Origin: Typha latifolia
Lineage: Eukaryota > Streptophyta > Magnoliopsida > Poales > Typhaceae
Reading direction: 5' to 3'
Assembly: GCA_019914945.1 (NCBI GenBank)
Contig: CM034108.1
Location: 10,356,280-10,420,279, forward strand
DNA: 64,000 nt
Notes under the pieces: generated by a model
The model's input: the letters and a program-made list of their open reading frames with translations, nothing else
What the model was told of the DNA's origin: nothing
Databases searched by the model: none
Made by a program: the position numbers and the translations under genes
In this document: piece by piece, positions 49,388-60,259 of the stretch
How the letters are laid out: each line of letters opens with the position of its first letter
How positions within the stretch are numbered: the stretch's first letter is position 1

Positions 49388-52300
49388 TTACCAGCTCATT
49401 TGGCTTAATCGTCTACTAGATCGAGACAATTCCATAGTAGTATTTCTGGTAGCACAAATCCACTTGCGAGGTGTTTCAATGTCATCACCTAAATTTGTTG
49501 GTATATGCCAGCAACCTCTTTCAGACTCCTGAATCCACCAATAGTGAAGATGACAAATAGAATGCAGAAGGAAAAGTGGTAAGAAGCAATGAAACAATAT
49601 CCAAAGCCAATTATGACATTTAATTAAAGAAGCAAAGCTAGAGTTAACTGATTTGTCGATAGCCAAAGGTTAAACAAACAACCAACAAATAGTCAAACTA
49701 TATAAATAAACCACCTCTTAGGCCGCAGAGTCAAGTTGTACAAAAGGTTCAAAAATCATATATAGAAGAATTGCATTGACTTCAAGTAACAGCTTATTGC
49801 TTTTGCACTAGATGAGGACAAAGTTAGAAAATTAATGTGATAACTAGTAGACGGACATAACTGTGCTTTCGTAGACCAGCCACATTTAGTAGCAAAACAT
49901 ATTTGCCACACAAAAGGAACACCATTCTTCTTAAATTGATTTGACACTATGTGTGATTTATTTGAAAAGCTATGGATCACACTTAAGTAGAAAGAAGCAG
50001 TTCACTACTTGTATCAACCAACTATTCATGTGAGAATAAATGAAGTATGATGCATGGAGAGGCTATAGATTTAGCACCTGTATAACAATGGAGTATGGTG
50101 GAGGCATATGGAAAGCCGGACCCTTTCTGGAGAATGTTAGTCTCACCTGCAAAGAGTGAAATGGGCTTGACACATTGAATTTCAGAAAGTAATCCGGATG
50201 GAAGCACAAGAACATAACCACAAGTTAGTTGGAAGTTTCAAAACAGAGATACTGATAACAAGTTTGTCCTCATCTAAATAAGTGCAAATTAATTCAAAAA
50301 CTTAAAAGCATTTTTAGCACTTTTTTCTATTGACTTATCATAAGGCAGATAGTATATCATGAAGTAGATTGAGCATTACCTGTCCGATGATTGTGATATT
50401 CAGGATTACAATAGCAATTGAATAGAAAAATGAAAGCATGTGGAATACAAACTTGGCAGAAAACAGTAGAAAATGCAGTGTGAAAGATAACCATGGTTGA
50501 CCATTACTTAGAACTGTTAGATCCAGTGCCTAACATGGATTACAAGATAGCAATCAAAAAGTTGAGAAACAGAGAAATATTGCAAATAGTAAATCCTGTA
50601 CCATTATTTATTATGTTCAGGCCACTTAATGAATAGAGACAGACCTGATGCTTCTCTTTCCATCTGGGGAAGAAGCTAGTTCCTAGTAGTTGAAATAAGT
50701 GATCTCTCATCTCATCATTTGTCACAAGCAGTGAACGACAATTTACAGCTGCATACAACCAATACCTGAAATTTGAAGAGAAGAATAACTGAATAATGTT
50801 AGCTTGACAAAATGTCAGGTAAATGTCATAGTAACATCCTTGTCCTTAAGCAAATGGGCATGTCGCGGGCATGTGTCCTGACTATCAAACTCCTTTGAAA
50901 ACAAGCATGTAGGAGAACATTTTCACCGGTCAGGAATCCATGCACTGTTGCCGGAAAGGTGCTTCCTTTTTCAATGCTGTGTGATTTCAAAAGTACCTTA
51001 AAACAATAAATCAGCAGGCTTCAACTTTAGAATCTTAGTTGCCTCCCTGATTAAATTTGTCAAAATTAAATGGATTGAATCCAGGACTTATAATACAAGG
51101 ATAGGAGAAAACATCTAGTATTTTCTTTCCAGTAATATACTGCTTATTTTTCTTATCTATATCTGTTCGCATTCCTCTTATTTCTGATCTGAACAAACAC
51201 TGCTCAGCATAAACTGATTAAAGGACTTTTAAAAGGGATATCATGAATAGTCACATCATACAACTGCATAGTCCATTCGACTGCAAAGATCAGCTGTAGA
51301 TTCATCTCGTAGCAGACAGATAATACGATAAGGAGAACTTACCAATCATCATTAGAACCAGGAGGGGTAGCATATAGTGCTCCAGACTTCCGCCAGCTTT
51401 CTATAAGCTTCTTATTGTCTGGGGTTTTTGCAGGGCCACCTTTTACACGGCCGCTATGCAAAATAATAAGTGGCAACTTATTTGACCGGCTCATTTGACG
51501 CATTCCATTTACAACAGAATTTAGCTGCCAGAAATTTTCTATTATAGATAATCTAAATATCAACAATATCACCATAACCTAACCATATAAAACTAAATGG
51601 TAAGAACATTAAAATTTTAAAAAATAAATTAAATTGCACAATGAATGCCCTAACCTGGAAAAAGCTGAAATTCTTTTGATTATAGAGGCCGACATTTGCA
51701 GCATCTATAACAGCATCAAATGGGCCATTACGGTCGAGCCATTCCTGTATTGAGTTCACCTTCTAAGTTAGACACTAACTATTTTTTGTAAAAGTCATGA
51801 AAGTCATAGGAAACACTAATGAAAAAGAAATTTTATGGCTATAATTCCAATCTGAAATTAGCCAGTAAAAGTAAATCCATTAGTAGCACTTCAACATCGT
51901 TACAAATTGATATGCAAGTAATATGCAAAGAAAACTTCAGCAATCAATGAGTAATTGACTATACGAGAATACACTACAAAGATACAAACTTGGACTTCAT
52001 GTAAGATGTCTTTTGTCTATGCCTTGCCTTCCTACTTCTAGTGTAGCAGATTTTGTGCTAGAATTGATAACAGAACAGTACAACAATAACTTTGATGGAC
52101 ATCTTTTAACCCTTATCATCATTCCTTCCAACCAATAGGAGCAAAACAATAATAATTTCTATAAGTAAATACAAAAAGCATCCTTCAACACTCCGAAGTT
52201 AGTTTACAGAAACAAAAGTTACAAAATCAGCCAAACCATCTAACAGGATATGTGCCAACGACTGCTTCTTGTTTAAGCTACATCTCTAGGAATGCCTCGC

Positions 52301-53546
52301 CCCTACCTAGTGTCATATAAGGAAAAGAGAAGAATTTTTTTCTCAAAAAAAGTTTACTTAAACTAACATTGATAATCAGCAAACTCCTTTAAGGTAATGG
52401 AAAGCAAACCTGGAAGCCCAAGAAATCAGCTTTGACCTCTCTCTGGCAAGCCAAGGCGGAAAGGGACTTCGCAAAGTCCTCAGTCTCCAATGGATCGATA
52501 TCTATACACACTAACTTCTCCCCACACCGCCGGCACGTACCATCCTCGTCCATCTCACTCCTTCCCACACTCCATTGCCCCTTTCCCAACCACCCCTGCC
52601 CGTGCCAACCGCCCCCACCTTTCACCACCGCTTCCTTCACCCTCCCCACATCCCACTCCTCCATCCCCACCTCCGCGGCTGCCTCGGACCCAAACCACCC
52701 TTCCATAATCTCTGCCGTTGAATCTGACACTTGTCTCACAATCCGCCTCATCCGGTGGAGCACCCGGTACACATCATCCCCCCTCCCCTTACCGGCATTC
52801 ACCCTAAGGAGCGCAGCCAACTCAGGCTCCTCGGGAACAACACCCGAGGTGGCCATGTGCGACTCCACCTCGTGGGCATTATCAAAATCCCCGGCATCAC
52901 AGAATCCAAAGAGAGCCGGGCCATATGATCTAAGCTTCGGTGGGATGCCGGCCGCCGACATCCGCTTGATCAAGTCGAAGGCAAGGGCTGGGTCCCGCTT
53001 CAACGCAGCAAGGCGAGCGGCGCTGGTGAAGGTGGCCTCATTGGGCTCCACGGCGTCTGAGGTCATCTTCCGAAAGATCTCGAAGCCTCTATCTACGCCG
53101 CTGCCATCCTCCGAGGAGGAGCAGAGGTAGAGAAGGACATTGTAGTGGTGGAGGGAAAGATTGACGGAGGTGGCTACGGCAGTGTCGTAGAGGCGGAGGG
53201 CTTCGGGAAGGTCCCCGCGCTTGGAACACATGTCGAGCTCGTGCCGGAGGAGACCCTCGGGAGACTCGCGCCAAGCCTTCCGCCTGGCCTTGGTAGTAGA
53301 AGGAGGAGCGCTAGGGGTTTCAGGGGTTAAGGTTTGGGTGGAGCGAGAGGAAGGGGAAGAAGGCATGGTGCGGCGGAAAGGTTTGGAGGAAGGGTGTTTG
53401 GCGAAACGCCTGAGAGAGAGGAGACGGTTGGTGGAGAAGCGGCGGCGTACATAGTAGGAGTTGTGGTGAGGGGAGAAGAGGAAGAGGGATTTGGACAAGG
53501 AGGAGGTGGTGGCGCGGAAGAGGGAGGGGGAAAGAGCCAGTGGCAT
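49388..53546 (-). CDS. PRORP1: Protein-only RNase P, organellar type (PRORP)
   Basis: PRORP removes the 5' leader of precursor tRNAs without an RNA subunit; Arabidopsis PRORP1 works in mitochondria and plastids. Exons (minus): 53546-52410, 51744-51655, 51524-51343, 50765-50645, 50146-50078 and 49528-49388. All are GT-AG with consistent phase, giving 579 residues (Arabidopsis 572). Residues 1 to about 65 are rich in Ser, Arg and Phe (targeting presequence). PPR repeats follow (about 100-310). The zinc site is C338 and C341 (CRRC) with H541 (CWHIP) and C558 (WICATR). The NYN nuclease has D393 (VIDAANVGL), D468 and D469 (SNDDWYW) and D487 (TNDEMRDH), matching all the known catalytic aspartates. 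So the enzyme looks complete. Organellar location is inferred from the leader. A MITE lies 66 bp upstream of the ATG, and a truncated copy of exon 1 lies at 44503-45639. Confidence 0.96.
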
Positions 53547-53611
53547 TGGTATCGTGGTTGAAGAGGTTGTTACAATGAGAACGAGGTGGATAGAATAGGG
53601 GGGGCTTTGTG

Positions 53612-54008
53612 GAGTTTTTGACCTAACTAGCCCTATTTCAATTTATTTTTACGAAAACATGCAACCTTTCAAATGGGTCTAATTTACTATAAAAATGCTG
53701 AATTAGTCAGAATTTTACCACTAAATAAAAATATTAATTAGTTCAGCATTTTTGTTTGGTCCTAAAATACTGATTAATTCAGCGTTATATATATATATAT
53801 ATCTTTTTAACTTAATCTTTCAGTAATTAAGAAAAAAATTACCTAATGATAAAAATATTGAATTGATTAGCATTTTTAAAAATAGTGATTAGTTTAATAT
53901 TTTTATTAAGGCAACAGTAAATTAGACCCCATTTAGTTATAAGTCTGAGAGATATTTTATTTCGATAAAAAAAAATTAAAAAAAGAGTTTAGATTGGTAA
54001 AAAAACTC
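53612..54008. mobile_element. MITE, family A copy 3, in the PRORP proximal promoter
   Basis: The ends GAGTTTTTGACCTAACTAG and TTAGATTGGTAAAAAAACTC are inverted and match the better-kept copy at 5384-5752. Internal words (CAGCATTTTT, TTCAGCGTT-ATATATA, TTTCAGTAATTAAG, GTAAATTAGACCCCATTTAGT) also agree. Its left end is 66 bp upstream of the PRORP ATG, just where sequence shared with the duplicate at 45640-45705 stops. Confidence 0.75.
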
Positions 54009-54349
54009 TATGAAGTGCTGGTAAAATTTATCTAATCTACTTTTGATAATGATACTAACAATTATATGCTTGTCTCCACCTCTTCCTAGACTTATCAAAC
54101 GACCCAGCCTATCCGTGCCCGGCCCAACCAAGCCTAGACTCGGTTTAGGCCTGGCCCAGCCCCGAAAGCCCATCCGACCGGCTCGGAAGCCCACCCATTT
54201 GGCCCGCAACTGGGCTTGCACGTTTTGCTACACTAAAAACCAACTAAAATTTTGGTACTGTACCATTTTACATTTTTTTTAAAGCACAGATTTTAATTTT
54301 TTTAATTTATTATTATTATTTTTAAATGGATCGACATAAATATTTTTTA
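54009..54349. other. Spacer with GGCCC/GCCCGGCCCAA-rich repeat
   Basis: About 54090-54220 has a degenerate CCCGGCCCAACC / GGCCTGGCCCAGCC texture like dispersed element ends elsewhere in the window. No gene seen. Confidence 0.4.
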
Positions 54350-55703
54350 AAAAAATAAGTTAATAGTAAAAAAATTTCTAAAAATAGCTAAAATATGGGT
54401 TCTCCGGTCGCCGGGGTGATTTATGAAGTGTGATGCATAGCGAGACAGTGCCACTACATCCACTCGGCCTAGTTTGGCCTTCCAAAGAAGAAGAAGTCCT
54501 CTAGATACTCCCACCGCCGGAACTGCAAACCAGGACCAGCATCGACCTAGAGCTTTTGCTACTATAGCCACCCTATCCCAATCCACATGAGTCTCGAGCA
54601 GCACCATAACCTCTATTAAGATCTCTATATATGTCAAGGGCTTCCTTCCTCATTGCTCCTCTGCAATTCCAGATTAGGGCCTTGTTCATTGGATAACTTT
54701 GTGGGTTGGAAGCGGTCAGTGCTCAGTTCGCCCTCCCCCGTTTGGAGGAGGGTAGCTGGTCGACGCCTTCCGCAGTGGCTTCACTGGTTCCTTCCACCTC
54801 CATGTCCTTGGTGCCCCATCGCTGAGTATTGCGTGGGTAGACGGCAACCATCTGTAAGTTGGTCTCGTCTGTCTCCATGTGTTGTATCAGCTCTCCTCTC
54901 GGGGCTGCCAGTAAGGCTCGCCTAATAGCCCGAACTACACCTGCATGGCTCGCCTCCTGTTGAGTATCGCAAGCGATAGCTAGTCTGGTACCCGTTGCTG
55001 CCAACCCTCCCCGGAAGATTTCAGCTGGGTACATGCTGCTGGACTTGCCTTTAGCTCCGTTCTTCTTTAGCGTTCACACGTACGCCGAGCGGGGCGTACC
55101 GTCACTTCCAGACCCGAGTTTGATGGTGAGCCCGTTGATGTTTGCCATGCCTGTCGAGGTCGAGGGACCTTCCTCAATGCGGTAGCTTGCTGCGCCCTGT
55201 GCCTCTCCCTCTTATTGCATTAAATCCTCCACTGGCGTGTCGGGTTGTGGTTGGCTCACCACTCCCCTCGTTACGACGTTTGCATGGCCCCCTGTCTTGT
55301 CAGCTGCTGGCGTGTCCACCTAGGGTCGGGTCGGCCCGCTTCTACTCGCCGCGACTTGATCCCTCATGTCGTCCTTACCCCCTGCTTTGGTTTTCCCTTT
55401 TGTATTGATAGGTGGCCTGTCACACGGTTGCTGTGGGTCCCGCGGTTCAGTCGGGGTACGTCGTTGGTTCTCCATCCCTCCTGTCCCTGCATGGGTTTTG
55501 CCTACGTTGGTGGTGGTATCCTTCGCCTCCTTCGGGTGGTGGTTTTGTCGTTGGCCACCATTTGCTCTGCGCACTCCGAGCGTCAGCTTAGATCCGCCGC
55601 CTTGCCAGAGTGGCCTCTGAGCTTTCCCGTCCGAAGCTTTGGCCTGCCCCATAGCACGATTTGGTGCCGCCGGAGTGGGGTGTACCTTCCTCCTTGGTTT
55701 ACG
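54350..55703 (-). pseudogene. LINE: ORF1 C-terminal part and start of ORF2 (truncated)
   Basis: Downstream of the ORF1 frame, on the same strand, broken frames continue with Lys/Gly/Pro-rich sequence typical of ORF1 tails. Near 54430-54640 a segment reads VLLETHVD...VAIVAKALGRCW, AVPAVGVSRGLLLLWKA and VDVVALSRYASHFIN, which fits the N-terminus of the endonuclease domain of plant LINE ORF2. It stops at about 54350, so most of the endonuclease and all of the reverse transcriptase are absent. Confidence 0.7.
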
Positions 55704-56642
55704 CTAGACCTTGACCCATGGCCCATAGATGGGCGCTTCATCGGAATCTTCTTCCGCAGAACGAGCCTCATTTGCTGCCTTCCCATGCTTATCTACCTCT
55801 TCTGGACTCTTGGAACTTCTCGAGCCCTCTTGTCTAGGGTTAGGACATGCTTCCTCCATGTGCCCAATCCTCCCACACCGGTAGCATAACGCCAGGATAC
55901 CCTCATAGATCGCTACTTGCTCCAGTTCATCCTCCTTCGGGCCAAGCCATACCACCGTTTTGAGCGGTTTGGCCAGATCAATCTCGACGCAAACTCGGGC
56001 GAAGCGGCTACGGGTGTGGTCTAAGGTGGTTTCATCGACCCTTAAAGGCTTCCCGAAATACGCCGCCACCGGGATGAGGGCTTCCAGCTCCCAGTATTCC
56101 TTTGGGAGGTTGGGCAGTTGGATCCAGATTGGCGTAGTCGTAAACGCCTCGGCGGTCGGCCGGAAGTTATTTCGCCACGAGATTAAGTTGAGCACCCTTC
56201 CCATGATCATCCAAGGCCCGTTGCTCACGGCATACATCATGTCCTCCTCGTTATCAAACCTGAAGACGTAGTAACCCTCTTCCATATCTGAAACGGAGAA
56301 CCCGTCTATCCCCCTCCATAGCGTGGCAAGGGTTCCTTTAAGCCTTTCTAGAGTTATACCTCTGCCTAAGAACCTCCCGAATAAGGTCCTTCGCCACTTT
56401 CCTCGGCACCTCTCTAACACATCCGGGTCAATGATGACACAGTCGTTGGCATGCTTTTTGAGCTTGGCTAGACCCTCCTCAGGTATTCGCCCTTTGCCGT
56501 CCCGAGAGCTGCCTGATCCAGCAACTACCGATGCACAGGATTGAGCCGTGGCTCTTCGCAGTAGAACGTCCTCTCCCCCAGCTGGGGAAGGAGGCTGTAA
56601 CCCGACCCCTTCGCGAGAGCTCATCTTTTCTCTTCGTGTCAA
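55704..56642 (-). CDS. LINE ORF1 protein (DUF4283 plus CCHC knuckle)
   Basis: This is an open frame of 312 residues. A DUF4283-type region is seen at about 65-215 (RTLFGRFLGRGITLERLKGTL, YYVFRFDNEEDM, GPWMIMGRVLNLISW, PIWIQLPNLPKEYW). A zinc knuckle follows, CYRCGRIGHMEEACP (C-x2-C-x4-H-x4-C), then an acidic linker ending GPWVKV. In LINEs such a protein binds RNA in the retrotransposition complex. The frame stops right after GPWVKV where related proteins continue, so it may be slightly truncated. The start at 56642 lies about 350 bp from the MATE ATG, in divergent orientation. The element as a whole is defective. Confidence 0.85.
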   Translation of the reverse strand: MTRREKMSSREGVGLQPPSPAGGEDVLLRRATAQSCASVVAGSGSSRDGKGRIPEEGLAKLKKHANDCVIIDPDVLERCRGKWRRTLFGRFLGRGITLERLKGTLATLWRGIDGFSVSDMEEGYYVFRFDNEEDMMYAVSNGPWMIMGRVLNLISWRNNFRPTAEAFTTTPIWIQLPNLPKEYWELEALIPVAAYFGKPLRVDETTLDHTRSRFARVCVEIDLAKPLKTVVWLGPKEDELEQVAIYEGILALCYRCGRIGHMEEACPNPRQEGSRSSKSPEEVDKHGKAANEARSAEEDSDEAPIYGPWVKV

Positions 56643-56991
56643 CTTCTCTTATTATTATTCTAGGAGAAATAAATTAATAGTTCTTATAAAAATTATTTGT
56701 CGTTAAGTAATAGATCTGATCCCCAACATTCCCGATTGCAAACATCTGATACGACAAACCATTCAGCAATCAGCAGCCTGCTATCTTTCATCTTTTTCTT
56801 TTTTTTTTCTTTTCCAGTCCATTAAACCTCAGAATGTTCCAACATTCCGAACTGCATCGCATCAGCTTCGCCAGGCAACATACCCCATCAGACCTACCAA
56901 CTCCCCGTACAAAATTAAAAATTTCTCCACTCTCCTCGGACTCACTCCATTAAACGCTCTAGTCTCTCTCTCTCTCTCTCTCTCGCTCTTC
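56643..56991 (+). promoter_or_regulatory. Short 5' region of the MATE gene
   Basis: Only about 350 bp separate the LINE start from the MATE ATG. A CT microsatellite, probably 5'UTR, lies at about 56963-56986, and poly-pyrimidine runs lie near 56790-56815. I could not assign a TATA box. Confidence 0.45.
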
Positions 56992-57273
56992 ATGGTCGGC
57001 GACCGCCGCGACTCCGGCGGATCGAGCAGCCGCCGGCTCGAGAGCATCCTCTCCGACACGGCGACGATTTCATGGGCGCGCCGCCTTCGAACCGCCGTCT
57101 CCATCGAATTGCGGCTGCTCGCCCCCCTCGCCGCCCCCGCCGTCGTCGTCTACATGTTCATCAGCGTCATGTCGGTCGCTACCCAGATGTTCTCGGGCCA
57201 CCTCGGCAACCTCGAGCTCGCCGCCTCCTCCCTCGGCAACAATGGCATTCAAGTCTTCGCCTATGGACTAATG
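56992..57273 (+). CDS. MATE/DTX efflux transporter, first exon only
   Basis: MATE (DETOXIFICATION) proteins are proton- or sodium-driven antiporters of 12 membrane segments, usually about 480-550 residues. Only residues 1-94 are here. After a Ser/Gly/Arg-rich head come [34 protein letters not shown] (first membrane segment) and [21 protein letters not shown], typical of the plant family. The exon ends ATG|GTATTT at 57273 in phase 0, and relatives continue with a GMGSAVETLCGQ-type segment, which I do not find on either strand up to 64000. The rest lies beyond the window, or the gene is cut off by the retroelements in between. Confidence 0.85.
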
Positions 57274-57542
57274 GTATTTAAATTACTTTATATATAAGGT
57301 GTTAGGTGTGAAATTTCCTTCTATTGGAGTACGTGGCAGTCTGTGATTTGCTAAACTTGGAGTGTAAAATGAGGTACTTTTGCATGTATACCCCTCAAAT
57401 TCCCTTATTTATATGTATATACCCTTATTCATTTGGAACAATTTATTAGGTAACAAGACAAAAATTGTTTAGGGATTTTTAGCAATCCCGTACGAGATCT
57501 TGGTCTCTTTTCTTTCGAATAGTTCTTTGGAGTGAAGTAGAA
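57274..57542. other. MATE intron 1 start
   Basis: AT-rich intron-like sequence between the splice donor and the LINE tail. No feature recognised. Confidence 0.6.
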
Positions 57543-58587
57543 TTTTTTTTTTTGTTTGATAAAAGGGGGCTGAAAGATCAGCTAATTATTAGGAGTACAG
57601 CTCCCGAAGAGTCAAAATCTATGATACAGTTCAGATCAGGGGGGAATCTAAGTAACTCAGGCCCTGTAAACAAAGATTTTCACTCCTTTCCTTTTCTAGC
57701 AGCCCAATCAGCTGCTCGATTACATTCCCTATAGGTATGATGAAAGTTACACGATTCAAAAGTAGAGATTAGGGACTTGCATTGCAACATTAAAGCTCTA
57801 ATAGACCATGGACACTCCTCACTGTTTGTGATAGCTTTGATTATAGTGGTAGAGTCTCCCTCCATAATGACGTTGGTCAGATTCATATTCGCAGCAGTGG
57901 AAAGGGCTGCAAGCAAAGGCTCTCATTCCGCTTGAAGGGTAGAGGAGCAATTGGCAGGACTGGTGAGGATGAGTAGGGTTTGGCCCCTACTATTTCGAAG
58001 TACAATTCCGGTTCCAGCAGAGGCGTTGTGAGAGTCGAAAGCACTGTCAAAGTTAGCTTGATGCATCTGGATGGAGGTGGGATCCATTTGACCGTTTCTT
58101 TAGAGCAATTCCTGTTGGTAGTAGCTGAGTTGTCCACACTTCGCCTTTCAAAATAATCTTGAGCCATGTGAATAGCCTTCCAAGCTGTATGTTCCACTTT
58201 AGCCTTCTTCCCCTCAAAACAGATGGTATTTCTTGCTTTCCAGATAAACCATATAGTGGTTGCTATCGCCGTTAAACATTAGCCAAAATTCCTACCGTAT
58301 CTTGCCCGTGTCCCTGCAGTGTCTTGCACGTGTCCCCTTTTTTTATTTTTTTAAAATTATGGATACTCCGGATACCTGTCGGACACGTGTCCGTGTCTAA
58401 CACTAGTCCATGTTTGACACGTGTTCGACATGGACACCTCCTCCTGGGAGAGGTGTCCATGCTTCCCGGCCTCCAAGGTGAGACCAATCATATAGGAGCC
58501 CGTTTCGATCCAAATTGAAAGAGATGTTGAGGGAATGGGTAATGATCTCCCATACCTCAAGAGCATACCGACATTTATATAAGAGGT
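57543..58587 (-). pseudogene. LINE 3' end with RNase H domain and A-tail
   Basis: On the minus strand the element ends TTTATCAAAC followed by an A run (a T run at 57544-57555). Upstream in the same orientation is an RNase H-like domain: KLNFDSAFD, TGIVLRNSRGQ, NVIMEGDSTTIIKAI, YRECNRAADWAA (about 57680-58050), with one stop after LQAE and a frameshift near 57900. Further upstream IWFIWKARNTICFEG and the end of the zinc-binding segment (CRYALEVWEI) lie at about 58200-58587. About 58290-58450 is an inserted GACACGTGTCC-rich stretch. Confidence 0.8.
58290..58450. repeat. GGACACGTGTCC-rich inserted repeat
   Basis: The words GACACGTGTCC, GTGTCCGTGTC, TTGACACGTGTTCGAC and GTGTCCATG recur on both strands and interrupt the LINE frame. 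The borders are not resolved and the family is unknown to me. Confidence 0.45.
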
Positions 58588-59453
58588 AGGGGTGTAAATG
58601 AGCCGAGCTAGCTCCGGCTCCGGCTTAGTTCGAAATGAATTTCGAGCCTTAGAATTGGGCTCTGGCTTGGCTCAGCTCAACTCGAGCCGAACACGAGCTG
58701 AGCTTGAGCTTAAAGTGAGCCTATTATGAAGTCTCATTTAAGCCGAGTTGGATCAAGCTGGACCGAGCCGGATCGAGCCCAAGTCGAGCACCATGGTAGT
58801 TTGAGGAGGATGAGGTGGCCAGTAGATTGAGGAGGAGGAGGCAGCTGGCACTGTGACATCACCGCCCTCCGGAACACCGATTCGGTCGCCCTCATCCCCT
58901 CCTCCTCTATTGCCATGTCACCTCGGCAGCGAGCCCGTTCTGAAATGGATCCATCTCAGTGGGCAAATCGAGGAGCTTTTGCATTCTCGTCGCCGCCGCC
59001 GTGGCCCGATTAGCGTTGCCTTCGTCGTCGGAATCTCCCTTGAGCTTGGTGAAGGAGGACAAGGCGACCGACACTGCGGCAGCTTGAGGAGGATGAGCTC
59101 ACGAGCATGGGTGCCGAAGGAGGAGGAGGAGGCGGAGCTTGACAAAGGATTGAAGAAGGATAAGGCAGTCGGCACCACGGCAACTTGAGGAGGACAAGCT
59201 CACAAGCATTGGTGCCGAAGGAGGAGGAGACGGGCTAGGGATTTGGGAATTGGGAATAAGGTTTTGTAAGAACCCTTTTTTGCTGAGCCTATCGAGCCAA
59301 GCTTGAGCGAGCTTGCTCCAGCTCAAGCTCGGCCCGATATTAATTTCGAGCCAGTTTTGACGGCTTGGGCTCGTCTCATCTCTAACCTAGCCAAGCCGAG
59401 TGAAATTCGAGCTTCAGCCGAACCTGAGCCGCTAGTTTATTTTGATAGCCCAA
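58588..59453. mobile_element. hAT-like non-autonomous element nested in a LINE
   Basis: The 866-bp insert begins AGGGGTGTAAATGAGCC and is filled with GAGCTCGAGC / CCGAGC-type words at both ends. The flanks ATAAGAGGT at 58579-58587 and 59454-59462 are identical; 8-9 bp fits hAT target duplications. If the insert and one flank copy are removed, the minus-strand LINE frame is restored through the zinc-binding motif (...NHLLYKCRYALEVW). The right end is degenerate. The central part (58790-59270) has GGAGGAGGA-rich open frames without a known domain. Confidence 0.8.
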
Positions 59454-60259
59454 ATAAGAGGTGATTCATGTCTTCTTCCCATAGTCCACGCATAGGGCAC
59501 GGTTCAGTTAGACTAGTGTGTAGACTATGGAGGAAGACCTTAGTCGGAATCCTTTCCCATATGGTTTTCCAGATGAAAACTTTGACCTTGGATTCACCTT
59601 TAATTTCCACAATGCTCTTTATTTGTGCTACGGAGTGCTCGTTTTAAGTAAGAGGAAGTTATAGACGGACTTTGCAGAGGGCTTTCCCAATACTGCCAGT
59701 AAGGTCTTTCTGGTTAGCCACAAGGAATCTCGTGGGAGAGATCGAAGCCCCAAGATAAGTGAAGGAGAAGTGACCAATGTCGATATTCAAAGTCCGAAGG
59801 ATAATCTCCTCCAGACTACTAAGCATGCTGATATTAAAGAAAATTGTTGGATTTTGACACATTGACTTTCTTGTTGGTCAAGGAACTACAATGATTCAAA
59901 ACTGCTTAGATGGCTCTAACAGAGGTGATATTAGCCTCAGTAATAATAAGAATTTGTTGACATAAAGTAGATGGGTTAGAGGGGGTTGATCTAACCCAAG
60001 GGGGAACCCAGTATGGTCACCCCTCAAAGTAGCCTCACTAAGGAGGGAGATTAAAATTTGAGAGCAAATGATGAATATTTAAGGGGACAAAAGATCGTCT
60101 TGACGAATCTTGCAATAAGGAGAAAACCAAATGGTAGACAAACCATTAGTCAAAATAGCAAAGTTTGGGGATTCGATGTAGGCCTTGACCTAGTCACACC
60201 ACAACCTAGGAAAGCCCATGGTCTTAATAGTATAGAGAATTGTCTTCCTGTTGAGTTTG
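59454..60259 (-). pseudogene. LINE reverse transcriptase C-terminal half
   Basis: This continues the LINE of 57543-58587 upstream of the hAT insert. Seen on the minus strand: TMGFPRLWCD and VKAYIESPNFAILTNG near 60110-60230, KIRQDDLLSP (the RQGDPLSP motif of RT, altered), KKVNVSKSNN near 59850, FTYLGASISPTRF near 59750, and IWKTIWERIPTKVFLHSL then PCPMRGLWEEDMNHLL near 59460-59570. Several stops are present. The LINE is cut at 60259 by the LTR element. Confidence 0.8.

Noticed and set aside
52432..53130. A 232-codon plus-strand frame opposite PRORP exon 1
   Set aside because: Its Ser/Pro/Thr-rich composition reflects codon bias of the PRORP exon on the other strand; the same shadow appears at 44525-44974 and no domain is seen.
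55245..55889. A 214-codon plus-strand frame opposite LINE ORF1
   Set aside because: It is a low-complexity antisense shadow of the LINE coding region, with no start context or family motif.
58853..59188. Possible small gene (GGAGGAGGA-rich frames) inside the hAT-like element
   Set aside because: Low-complexity composition, open on both strands and no transposase motif; better viewed as non-coding element filler.
54350..60259. One LINE split by the MATE exon
   Set aside because: On the minus strand the 5' half (ORF1) lies at lower coordinates than the 3' half (RT, RNase H), so the order is wrong for one interrupted element; they are two elements.
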